Part shown: one piece after another, positions 46,020-58,346 of the stretch
How the letters are laid out: each line of letters opens with the position of its first letter
Position numbering within the stretch: the first letter of the stretch is position 1
DNA from: Nematostella vectensis
Lineage: Eukaryota; Cnidaria; Anthozoa; Actiniaria; Edwardsiidae
DNA length: 64,000 nt
Direction: 5' to 3'
Assembly: GCF_932526225.1 (NCBI RefSeq)
Contig: NC_064034.1
Span: 10,417,387-10,481,386 of the forward strand
Made by a program: the position numbers and the translations under genes
The notes under the pieces: generated by a model
What the model was told of the DNA's origin: nothing
Databases searched by the model: none
Seen by the model: only the letters and a program-made list of their open reading frames with translations

Positions 46020-46360
46020 CGCACACAGATGACAGCCACACACGTCACACAAAGAAGGTCACGCAAACAACCACGACCATTGTCACGCAAACAACCACGA
46101 CCATTGCAACTGCCTGTATAATAATGTTTATGATTGCCCACTTGCAGTGTTTATGTGCGAGCGTGACTGACTGCGTGTCGTGCGTGACTGACTGCGTGTC
46201 GTGCGTGACTGACTGCGTGTCGTGTGTGACTGTCTGCGTAAAGAGTGTGTAGCTGTCTGCGTGAAGTTATTACTGTTATTGTTCACTTGAAGTATGTTTG
46301 TGTGCGTGCGTAACGTGTGTGTGCGTGACGTGTGTGTGGGTGCGTGACTTTTTGGGTGAC
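46020..46360. repeat. GTGCGTGAC-rich low-complexity repeats
   Basis: This block holds two copies of a ~24-base unit (gtcacgcaaacaaccacgac), then about four copies of a 21-base unit gtgcgtgactgactgcgtgt (46160-46240), then irregular gtgcgtgacgtgtgtg. The shared GTGCGTGAC core links it to the 70-bp array before it, on both orientations. Confidence 0.8.
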
Positions 46361-46577
46361 GTGTCAAACGTGAAGCTAAATGATTATCCACTTGAAGTGT
46401 GTGACCACGTTAAATTTCTTAACACGTTAAATTTCCTCGCTTGTAGCTCTGACGTTATGATTTTTCCTCGACGTCTTTATATTATACACCATCTTACATT
46501 ATTAATGGTATGCAGGATTTCTATGACTGCGTAAATTTTCTCCTTGTGTGTTAATTTGCTCTGCGTTTAAAAGCCCC

Positions 46578-46744
46578 GTGCAAACAGCACCATCATTGTT
46601 GACCAAAGTAGCCAACATCACTAGTCCATCAATGCTGGCCCTGCTGAAAGGCCAATTCACCAACATTCTTGGCAGTCTTTGTCAACCGAGCGAGGTACAA
46701 TTGTGTTGTGGTGTTGTGTGTTGATGGTTGTGGCCTGTTTGCAT
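46578..46744. mobile_element. Possible small MITE
   Basis: GTGCAAACAGCACCATCATT at the left is answered by an inverted ATGCAAACAGGCCACAACCA at the right. The interior contains ccaacat-rich and gttgtg-rich halves. It is short, non-coding and imperfect; no target duplication is clear. Confidence 0.5.
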
Positions 46745-48480
46745 ATGCACGCAGCAATGCTGGGCACGTAGGAGCCTCCTTTGAACAAGCCTCGTAAAGA
46801 GTCTTTGTCCACCACCATGCTGTCATCCTAGCAAAATGAGATGACAACTAAATAACAAACTTAAAGAAAAGCCCGCACACAAACACACAAGTTCCTTATT
46901 TTGATCATATATCCATGTTTTTTTTGCGAGAGATACTAACCCATTAACTACTGGTTAAGTTTGAGCTGAATGTACAAAAAGACAGACCAAAAACAGATAC
47001 ACCAGTTACTTACACCCCCTATTTTAAGTTTTTTTTACAGTCCGTCAAAGTGAAACACCGCTGTACCTAGTCAGCGGTATCCAAGCTTTCCAACAGTGCT
47101 TTGCGGTCCCATCTCTAATCCCTTGTCGCTATGCTAATGTGGGCACAATTTGATGTTCGCTTGTTGTTTTTTTCCATCACAAATACAGCTATGAGCATAT
47201 TTGGAGAGTGTCCTAGGACATCATTAAGTCTATTGGGGCATAATTAAGTGCTGCTTATGGACATTTGCAAGCAATGGTGGATTCATGGGGATTTTTTCAT
47301 GTTTGGCTTTGCCTGGATGAGAAAATTGTTGACACTGCTATTCTGGGTCTGTATGGCCTGGAATTGATTTGTTTGGCTTTGGGGAGAAAAGACTTCTAAA
47401 AAGCTGCCTGACTGTGGGGAGAGGCGTGTTGACCGGCCATCCCCTCGTGAATTTTTCCCCGGCTCTCCCAGAATGCTTTGCAATCTGTAATGGCAGTTAG
47501 ATGGTTTCAGAAGCCTTCAAGGGGTGAACATTGTATTTTGAGGCCATGGAAAGGGACCTGGAAGATCAGAATAGAGGTATCTATTTGTGTCTTGAGCTGT
47601 GTATGCTCTTTCCCTCGTGTGGAATTTTGCGCGTTTTGTTGAGAGGTTTGATTCTGCTGTTTTTCCTTGTTCGATTTGAAATTTGTCAAGGAACCTGAGG
47701 TATTACTTGGCTAAAGAGCAGTTGCTATTAACTTGGATGAATGCATATCTTCGAGACCATTCATCTCTTACATTGATGCCTGAATATCTTCATCTAGTTG
47801 TATTTATTTTACATTTATTATTTGTTTGGTTGTGGGTACTTCTCAAAGCTGGTTACAGGCCGGTTGAGGTGTCAGCGAATTTAAAACCCACGGTCAATAA
47901 ACTAGTGATTTTAACTTAATATTGAATTGTATTTAGAATATTTCTCTCGGAAGAATATTTCTGACTTCTACGCGCGAACGCTTTTGGGTACGCTGTCCTC
48001 CATAGTTCTAAATTTTTTTGCTAACCACCAAAAGCCCTATTTGCCCCAGTGCCACATGAAACAATAGACATGCCATAGAAATACAGTGACAATACTATAA
48101 ATTCAATTATTAAGCAAAAGTAAATAATAATATTATTATTTAAAAATAACGTGTTTTTCACTGAATAGTACACATTTCTCTTCATTATTTTCAATTTTTT
48201 ATGAACTAAAGTTTTTTCTTTCTTTTTTGATTTGTTATTTATCTCCTTTTAATTTGTTACTTTTACCCAATATTTTTCGTTCTGTTTTATTTGCATTTAA
48301 ATTTTGGCGTTTGGGGAGGGCCAAGCGGGCTAGGGTGTTTTCCGATTTTTTCTTCGAGTACTGGAGGGTATTGAAATGTAATATGGATTTGATAAACTGA
48401 TTAAGAAACACACACAGAGACATACTGAAAAAGAATGTATCAGCCATCTACTTTATAGAGGCTTGCCTTTTTCCTACCGT
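46745..48480. other. Gene-free stretch
   Basis: No convincing gene is seen. A moderately G-rich block at about 47220-47690 contains homeodomain-type TAATTA within cataattaag. The rest is AT-rich. Short frames have no protein-like content. Confidence 0.5.
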
Positions 48481-48956
48481 GGCGCCCGTTTCTCCAAACA
48501 CCCGAGAATACTCGGCCCGAAAACTTTATTTTTTTTTTGCATATTAACTCAAAATATCGCATGTTTTTCATTTAAAGAACCGCTTTCATGTTTGAGAACA
48601 GTTTGAACTTCCACTTGGTTCGTATTCCAAATGATTATGCTCAATAGGGCTATTTTCGAAGTTTTGTTGAAGCCAAAAAGTTACCCGAAAAGTCTCGGGT
48701 GACTGCGAGGTCCGAGAACATTTTTAATATTTAAGCCTGTGAATTTCGGGCCCGAGAAGTTTGGGAAGGATCAAAATCTATAAATCTATAAAGAGGATCA
48801 CCCTTCACATGAATCTTTAAGGTAAAATACGATATTTGACGATATTTCAACACATTCAGATACCAAAATTATATAGGAATTAGCCAGCTTTTCAAATTTA
48901 AGGAATAAAACGTTTTCGGGCCCGAGAATTCTTGGAAGTTTCGAGAAACGAGCCCC
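48481..48956. mobile_element. Inverted-repeat DNA element
   Basis: The left end reads GGCGCCCGTTTCTCCAAACA and the right end, reversed, GGGGCTCGTTTCTCGAAACT. Both continue to a ccgagaa..tcgggcccgaaaac-like block, about 45 bases in all. An internal gcccgagaag near 48750 is a further partial copy. There is no reading frame and no clear target duplication. Confidence 0.7.
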
Positions 48957-51900
48957 TGGGCCTACTCTTACAATCCTCTGACCATATTACGGCTGTCTGC
49001 AGGCTCATAATAGCAGGGAATCGAGCCTAGGTGTGCCTCGGACAAAACATGTTTTAGCTGCGTAACTGAAACGACATATTAAGACCTTCGGCTTGATGTA
49101 TTTCAATGAAGTTCCACGATAAAATGCAATAAGGCGTAGCAAGGTCTGTCGCGCAGTACGCTATTATAGTTGTGACCTGCTTGTGAACGGTGCCATACTC
49201 GCCGTGGCGTGTGCTCCTCTCGTCCGTAGCGCGCCCTTCTCAATAGTTATTTGTTTAAAGTCAAAGGATCATTGTCGCCATCCAATCTGGCTGACAATGC
49301 GCTAATCCGGGGCCAATCTTTCTCATTTTCATTCGTCCCTGTCGATATTGAATTAGCTGGTATTTGTACGTTTGTTCTTATTCACCTGGAGCTCACAAGG
49401 GAGATAAAGGAAATAGCTAATAAAGATGAAATTGCACGGTGACTAAATATCGGGGACAGAAGTCGCTTGGCTCTCAACTGCCTAGTCGCGATAACAGATC
49501 AAAATATCCAAATATCATTGTTTTTTGCAGTGCCTTTGTGTTGTAATAAAGCCATGTTCAAGATGACAAGGTTTTATTATTGTATTTATTTTTTTTTCTC
49601 TATGTAGACTAACACAAGTGTGCCCATGCGAACTTTTTGGATGATTTAGCTTTCATTTCCCGTGTAGTTGATTTTACTTATTATCTGATTGAATATCAAT
49701 TCCTCCTGTTTGACTCAATTACATGTAATGCAAACTATCTCAGCATATTTTTATTCCCCCGTCGAGTTTTGTTTGCTCCATGTCTGCTGAATTCAATAAG
49801 CGTTTTATGTAAGGTGCTCGCTATTGTTAGTGTGGTAGATTGCTTTATGCACGTCCACGCATTAGACTTCTTACCGCTTTAAAAAACGCCAAACTGACAA
49901 GTTCAGCTAACAAAATTATGCGGCGATCAATTAAGGGACAAACTCTTAAGGAAGCGGGTTCTTTTATCCAGATCCATTCTCTAGCGATTCTTTACATGAT
50001 CTTGAAAATAGCGTGCATAAGCCCTTCTCGTCACACGCCTCCTAGTGATGAACATTAGCGAAAATATGTGACTCTGGATGGAGTGTTTGTTTTACTTATC
50101 TATTTGCTCGACTTTATTCCTTTGTATATATAATAGTTACAGCTCGTCACGATACTTAAGACAATCTGCTGTTCTGTCGAGATCATGTAGTGTTTTCATG
50201 GGTTTGGTGGTTAGTGTATTACTTCATTTGCCCTCCCTCCCAGCAGTCAATGTTTTGTTGCGGTCGTGTTTTAGCTCATTAGCGGAGCTGTATCACAATG
50301 AGCATAACTGTGTGTCGACTAAGGCTTTATTGAATCTCATAAAAAGCCATTTTCTAATTGGAAATCCCCATTGAAAACAAGCATAGTTTATAGGCTTTTT
50401 GTATTGATGTTTTTCGCTTAGGACGGCACTAAGTGAAGATGTATTTAATTGATAACTTGTCAAAATCAATTTTAAGTTTTATGTTTTTGAAAGATAAAAT
50501 TCTAATTCTTTTATGTTGATCTTTTTATCCTAAAACGTGTCTAGAATAGAACTAAATTGATGTACTTAAGATTTAGTTTTCTAAACTGTCATTTAATTCA
50601 CTTAAAAAGGTATCCGACGTTTCTTTACTGACTTGTAAAATGTCGTCCCTTTCAAATAGTCACCCTTCACAAGAACTGTTGGCTTCTACTCAGACTATGT
50701 ATTAAATAAAGCTTAAAACGCGTTTATAAATTTTGTTTTTCTAAAACAACATGACACTTGAGTACAATCAAGGCCTTTTAAGAGCTTTTGTGCCTGACTT
50801 GGGCCTTTGTGTCTTATGAAGCTCTTGATCAGGTGGCTTGTTTGGTGCCACTGTTGGTTTTTACTGCTCAATTTCAAAAGAAGAATGGTAGTTAAGTCCT
50901 GTTTAATGTCCACCTGCGCTTTTTCTCACGGAATAGCCGCCGTTCTCGGTATACTTCCTTACGCTCTTGTAAAATTCTTTAGCTCTGTGACAAACGACTT
51001 TCTGTGTGTCGAAGCTCTCCGCTGCACTGAAACCAGCGTTGTGTCTGTTCTTTGTTGTAAAGACTACATTTAAAACCTATCGAGGCATAAAGGCTTTTAA
51101 AATGATAAAGCTCTGTGCAGGTAAATCTAATGGTCATTGATCTGCTTGCGTGAAATATCCTCCAAAATTGCAAATTTCCACACTTTTGGAGTAAACTCGG
51201 AGCGTCCGAGTTTTCTTTTTCGCAATTGTTTACTATTGTGAATAGCGAATATTAACCACAAACTATGCATGTTTATGGTTCGCAATTGATATGTTTAAAC
51301 ACATTTTCTTCCAAACACAAAGGCTAAGCGTTGTGTGGTATTGATAGATCTAATTGGGAAAGACTATACCGTTACTATGTTGTTTCTAAATGTCAAGTCT
51401 TTTTTGACCCTGTCACAACAAATTTGTGCTGATTATTTACAAACTCCTGTGTTTGTTTAGCAATATTGGTGAATTTGTACGAAGACCGACGAGCGGGCGT
51501 GTAGAAAGCACCAGAGAAAGAAAGCTAGAAATAAAAAAAAGTTCAGATCTCTCTGGATAAGCTTTCTTTGGATAAAAATAACCTCTTGAAATGTGAAATA
51601 TCATTTTATCGACTAAAAAAGGTCCCCATTATTAATTATTCAGTAGAATGTTTTGCTTGAATTGGAATAATTAAAAAAATGGAAGAAATTGTCAATTATC
51701 AATTTTTTTCCTATTAAAGAATAGAATTATAATTAAAAATAAGTAGAACCTGGTCGCTTGGTTTGGAGGAAACCGCTCTTTCACTTATGCTCTAGTTTTT
51801 GTTTTCGAAATAATTGAGGAAGTCTGAGAACCGGCGTGTGTAGGAACCGCCTTGAAGCCCGCATAGCAATGTCTCACCGAATTCTTTTCTGTTTCCTGGC

Positions 51901-54900
51901 CCTTATCTAAATCTGTTATTGCCTTTAAAAAAACTCACACAGTTTGATGTGCGCAGGTTTATTCTGTCATATGGCAAAAGAGTCGCGAATTATCCGTTAT
52001 ATCTTCCTCACAGTGACATGTTTCAATGGTGTCGTATAAAGCACAAGTTACATTGCTTTGTTTAGCTTTGAACACGATGCGACCTCTGATATCCATAGTT
52101 TTGATAGACCCTTGCGGTAGATTGTAAAGAAATGTTTTATCCAAATTACTGGTGCTCTAAAATGACTAATTTTATAGTGCTTGTGTACGGACGTGAGGTC
52201 AACAGAGAGAAAGAACATTAGAGCCATAATTATTTCGTCCGCGAAATTGTGTATCCCATCAAATCGAGTGTTTTAGACCAAATTAGACGAAAGTACAATA
52301 AAAAATGAGCACATAAAAATACATTAAATGACTTGAATTAATGACTCAAAACGTGCTTTTATTGAGCAGCATAAGATGATTAGGGTTTCTCGAATTTTCT
52401 TTAACTCCTTTTACGATATGTCTTGATAGAACTCTTGTTAGAGATATGAAATTGACTTGTGTTTGCATTGTAAGTCCGGGTCTCTTGGCCAGCTAAGGAA
52501 ACAATTTGCTTGACTTAAAACTAAAATGAGCCTCGCGGCTTAATAAAAACACAATAGAACCGAGACTAAATTAAATCATTTTTCTACGGCTTGCGATGGA
52601 AAATCCTATTTACTGATTCCCAGTGGGCCGTATCCCTTTGGTTTATGCAAGATGCCTTGAGGCGAGCGGGAGCACATATTCGCCCTGAAATCTCCGGATA
52701 CGAAAGTCCAGGCTAGCCGGCGCCTTGTTTGTTGCTTTTTGAAACTAAAAAACCTTTTAACTGCGAACGAGAGCAAATTACTGAGTTTATCTCTGAGTAT
52801 GAAATGAAAAGCTGTACGGGGGGTTCCTGCCTTGTGAACTACAGCTTATCCGTCTTCATCTAAATGATTATTACTCGAATTTACGCTGGGCCCGAAACGA
52901 GAATTAGATACCCAATTACATCTAACTAATCTGTCGTAGGTAATAATACCATATAAGTATCAGGAGTTCACGTAGAGAGACGAAAAGATCTCCCTGATTA
53001 TAGATTTGCAACTTGACCCTGTTCAAGTTAAAGCACCAAGGAATTGAACTATTTAGTATATAAGAGTTTTCATATATTTCTTTCTTTTTTAATACTCCAT
53101 TTAAAGATTTCCTTGATAATGATATTTTTCATGTTATTTGTGTTTTTCATAATTGGATATAGAAAGGGGATATTTTTGTTTTGTTTTAGGTTTTAGCAGT
53201 AAATGGGGTATATTTTTATGTTTTATGTTTTAGCAGTTTTCACAAGTTTTATTAATATAACTGTTAAAGTTGTCTTTATACGTCTATAGTTTGGGTATTA
53301 TTGATGTCCTCTGTTCATGTGTCCACATATTGGTGTTAATTGAATTAAAGTAATATAAATGTGTTCGCTGTGTGCACATATTCTGTTCTGTTCTGTGAAA
53401 TTTATTTGTTTTTAGAAATTATTTCAAAATTTTGCGGTCAAATCTAACAGTTGATGTAATTTAAACGTCATTAGGTATATTTAAACATAAATAGTGTTTT
53501 TCGGATTTGTTTTCGATTTTTTTTCTAAGCTAAACTCGTTGGATATTTAATTGGATTTTTCAAATATAAAATATGCTTTTGATATATTGACATTTTGATA
53601 GAAAAGACTTTGAACCCCTCTGTGAAATATGAAATCCAATTTTAAAAATCAAAACACCCCTTAGTTTATTTTCAACATCTTATATATTCCTTTGTTTTTG
53701 GTTAATAACAAAATCATTAAAAGCTCAATGTTGTCTTAATTAAAGGAACCAGTAGTTCATAAGAAAAATCGAGTGTTTGATATAGCAAAGTGAAATTACA
53801 ATTGGTAATAGTATAGAATCATGGAGCGATTATTACTTTTTCCTCTAAACCTTTAGTAAACAAAGCTTGCCGTGTTTATTTCACACTCCACACGTTAATA
53901 TGAAAATTATTATTTTTAACTTTACTGGGCTTAAATCTTAATTAAGTTGTCTTCATTACCTGCCACGGAATTAAGTGAAGATGACACAAGCTAACTATAG
54001 AACTAACAAAACGCCTTCGTAAAATCGTATATTTTCGCTAGTTAAAACGAACGTATGGGAAGTTCAAGGTTGACGCGATGTTGACACCTCGCCGTGTTGC
54101 AAACGGAACAGGATAGTATATCTAAAGAAATCCTCAGAACCTGCAGAAACATTGAAAGACTGAAACAATTCCGCTGAATTGGTGTTGATAAAGGAAGCTG
54201 CTTTATTTGGATTATGAGGAGCAAATTAAAACTCGCCTTAAAACCCTACTGAAAGCTGTATTAAAACAATAGGGAATTTGTCTTTATATTGCGCCAAGGC
54301 TCAATACAGGAAGGTTGTAATAAACCTAATGAGTACAACGTCATGGCTTATTGCGCCTTTTTAGACCGCTAGGTGAATGGTTAACGTTAAAGTACCGCCA
54401 GACACGTTAAGGCTTGAAGCGTGCGCTCTATTGCTCTTTAAAAGCCCATTCAATTTCTCTTATTGTCCATGGTTGTGAGCAAGACAAGACATTGTTTCAA
54501 CATTTGTGTATAGTTATACAGCATGAATAATTTGGTAGCAGGTATTTATAACAGGAAGAAAACAAGCTCGGAGTACAACAAATCCCCCAGAACAGTAGAT
54601 CCATAATAAATACCAACGTCAAACGGACGAAATTTAAGTCGTAAGAGTTTTTGCTGGTACTATTTTTATTCAAACATGAATCAAACCCAAATCGCGTTTC
54701 ATTAAATATTTTACACTTTTGTTGCCTTTGTCTTGGTTGTCAGATAAAGCGCTGGTCTTAAGTTGACGAAGAAATGGCATTAATAAAGGAGTGACATTCA
54801 ATTTGTGCAAGATCAAGTTTGGTCTAATTTCTCTTTGCTTGTTTTTGGTCCCAATACCAATATGCCATTACTACCACTCAATGAAACTTCTCAGGTTTCG

Positions 54901-57900
54901 CAAATTTTAATTCAACACCAGTCTTTAAAAGAAAACAAAATAAACAGATGAAAAGTGAAGACTTTTTGTCGGAAAAGCGGAGTTAGACTAGGAAGTATTT
55001 TTGTGTTTAATGGCCAAAGGCTTTCATACGTGAGAAGTTAGTCCAAATATTGGTAAGACTTGCACTAAAAAAAATATGGTAAATTTTTGACCTTCTTTGC
55101 TGATTCAAAACTTCATTTTTTTCTGAAAGATTAAAAGGATAGATGTACTTTGATGCGCTCCAAGTGAAATTAGAAATTAATTTAATGAATGATGTCCTTT
55201 TAAAGATTTCGTGGGTTTTTTTCAGGAGCCATTTCACCGTCTATAATATCAGTTGATTGTACGTTTTATATATATTAGCAGGCTCAAAGTTTTATCTACA
55301 AAACCGCCGGCTAAAACCTTTAAATTACATTAGCTTTCGGAATATCAAATAGTTTGTTATCTCGGTTCTTAAGTGAGGGACAACATTTTCCCAAACACTG
55401 TTTCAACCTCAGCTTGCCAATTCTAATTGTTCCTTAGAAAATATGTGCAACCTGGTGCTGCGAAATGCCCAAGGCTACCGAGACCGAGGTTTTCTCATTC
55501 AATTGATTGAAAGTGTTTTGTCTCTCCTAACACTGGGGGTGACGACAAAATTTAGTTGTTTATTATTAACGATTCTCTAATGCTTGACTCTATAAAGAAC
55601 TTATATTATAGACTATCAAATCGCAATAAGTTTTTTTAGACGCTTAGTAGTAGCAAGACTTCAAATGAGATTTTAAATTTCAGGGTTTTTTTTTATGATT
55701 TGTATTAGATTGGTCCAGAGGGTATTTAAACTTAAGTTGATCGATCCTATGCAAGGCTGGCCATCAAAAAGGCATCGAGTGAGGCATTGACGTAATTTAC
55801 CCAGTTATGCCATATGCGCTTCTTTTACTGGGCGGCTTCTAGCTAAATTTATATCGTGTTTATTGATTGAAATATCATTTTGACTTTCGGATGAAAATGA
55901 ATCTTTTAAGTTCAGGAAATGGTTTAGAGTAAGCTTACATTCTGTTTGTGATAGTTTTTTGAAAGATAACTCGCGCAAAATTGATCTTTTAGGCTACTTT
56001 AAAGAGAATCCAGTTAGTTTTCTTTGTGTGTATGCCGAACTCGCGATATAATGATGACTTTGTGATAACATTACGCTGTTTTTGGATAATGTGTCTAATA
56101 ATGAAACGCATTGCGTGAAATGACAGCTTTTTGCGTCCCTCTAGAACGCTGACATTTTTGCCATACTGAAGCCGGAAAATTTCGATTTACCCTCTTACTT
56201 TATCAAAAAGGCGATTTTATCTTGGTATACTTTAAGTTCAAACCGCTGTACTTTAGTATTTTCTATTGAATCCGCATTAAATTATATTCTCGGGTTTCAA
56301 TGCATTAAGAACACGGCTTATAACGCTAAACAGATCTTCGTTAGTAAACTAGCTCGCTCGTGTATATCTCTCAATCAATTTGTCTTCGTTATCTTGCTAT
56401 TATTAATTTAGAAATGCTATGAAATTACATACTTTGAGTCAAAGCTGGTTCGCCAGTCACCTCAAATCGTCTCTCAGACAGACAGAATCCACATCCTGGA
56501 AAATGCCAGATAGCCAAAAATCCCTACGAAAAGTATTTAATCTTTCAATTCAAAACTTTTTTTCTTTTCACTATAAATTCCAAACAGTTTATCGAATTGG
56601 GTATTTGGTGGTATGTACACACGCGTCATATCTAAGTAAGTTTTTCAAGTTTGAAATTCGCATTACTTTTTACCGTTATCGTTCGCGATGGTTATCTTGG
56701 GAATATGGTGGAAAAGCTCTGACACGATGTAACAGTAGCCGCTACCTTTGGACTGGTTTGATAGCCATCTCTGAATATCAACCTCTTGTGCACAGTTATC
56801 TCAACTAAACTAAATATTAAATTTTGTGATTTCACAATGACGACTTTGATAAAATCATACAAAGTACAACAGGAGCGGGGTGCGTACAAAATGCGTATCT
56901 CTTTACGAAATTGTTTTTACTAGTTTTAAACAAATGTTCAAAGTTAAAATGAAGTCTCAACAATTTCCTTAATTCGGAAAAAAAAAACACCCGAGTATTT
57001 TTGGTTACTATGTCTAAGCTGGTCTGGCCTCTTCTGGTTTTACCTCCCTAGGGCGTGAAAAGAAAACATCCAGCAAAATAAAATATTATGTAGCACGGTA
57101 ATTTAAGGAGAAATAAAATGTCAAAGCTATTATTCGTTGTAAATGTATTTAGATCATAATGGTTTGAAACACAGAAAGTAGTAACTGTTTGTAGCAGGTC
57201 CGTCGCCATCTCGGCCACCTGCACCGAGACATCGTCTGTGCTATTTGTGGGCACGGCAGCCTTTAAGTTAAAAGACCTCAATGGACTTCCATTCTGAATT
57301 GCTATCATTTGAAACTTTATCAATGTGGCACAATCCAGGGGATTTGCCTTAGAATGGCAAGAAAAATCATATGTGTTAATGTTAGTTTTTGTTATTTTTC
57401 CTAGACGGTGTGTTTCCCTTGGGACAAGTTGTAGTAATCATGTTTCTCAGTGTCGTTTGTTTTATTTTAAGGGGTTAGCGTTCTAATGAGTTTCCAATTA
57501 GGTTTCATATGAAATTAGAAATCAATTTTACTTCGTTTTGAAAGTGCCGTAGCGGGACAATGTTAAATTATTGATGTTTCACTGTCAAAGGAAGTGGGTT
57601 TTAATACAAAAATAAGCCAAGAGCGGATCTTGCATATAAAATGGAGATGGATGGCAAAACATTTTCGCCGACGTCACAAGTTCTTTGAGGTTTTAATTAT
57701 GATCGTGAGATTCGGTGCTCGTTGATTTAGAGATTACACTTTTTTCTAGAAAATTACCAACAAGGTCTTGGCGGGAGACAGCTCTGTCGGGAAGTGCAAA
57801 CATTTATTGTTTAAGATCAGCAGAAAATTGCCCGACTGTGATATGCGCATAGCTCGTAGCGTTGACTCTGGCAGTTAAAGCCTGCACTACTTAATAATAA
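48957..57900. other. About 9 kb without recognisable genes
   Basis: Mostly AT-rich, non-repetitive sequence. Small frames (49251-49442, 50078-50374, 50807-51073, 56419-56808 and others) have low-complexity or hydrophobic content with no family motif and no splice partner. A locally GC-richer island lies at about 52620-52760. The unique, repeat-poor texture between two developmental regulators would suit control elements, but none can be named from one sequence. Confidence 0.5.
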
Positions 57901-58088
57901 GTCTTTGCTCTTTTGGTCCCCCGCGGTACGGCCTAGTACAAAGTTTGTGTGTTTACGTAAGGTTGTATACACTCACATAGTCCTTTACTCTGTATTGTTT
58001 CGAGCTGTTTGTGGGTTGAACTTTTCTCATAACTCCACCTGTCTTCGGCCAAAGAACGAGAGCCTTATACAGGTGGCCGACACAACGA

Positions 58089-58267
58089 CATTGCGCGCCC
58101 AATCAGAACGTGCGCAGAACAATAGCACTTTGAATTCGATTAACATGACACTTTACGGTCGCGCTTCGGCTCAGCCAATCGGAGCCCGGAATGCGGATAA
58201 ATTTCGACCAGTAGGAAGCGCCGCCCCCAATATAAGGTAGTATCAATCTAAATTCCTAGCTATATAA
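58089..58267 (+). promoter_or_regulatory. Probable promoter of the DMRT gene
   Basis: Two CCAAT-type motifs (cccaatcag near 58098 and agccaatcgg near 58173), a short AT box in ccccaatataagg (near 58229) and a TATA-like ctatataacc (58259-58268) lie 80 to 250 bases before the start codon, in sequence that is GC-richer than its surroundings. Confidence 0.5.
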
Positions 58268-58346
58268 CCATTTGATATTTCCAACCAGCCAAGTAACTTT
58301 CTCCGGCCTCATAGTAGTGTGAGTTAACTACCGAGGCTGAGTTAAG

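Noticed and set aside
56419-56808. 129-codon frame in the gene-free interval
   Set aside because: Aromatic-rich low-quality composition, no motif, no splice partner.
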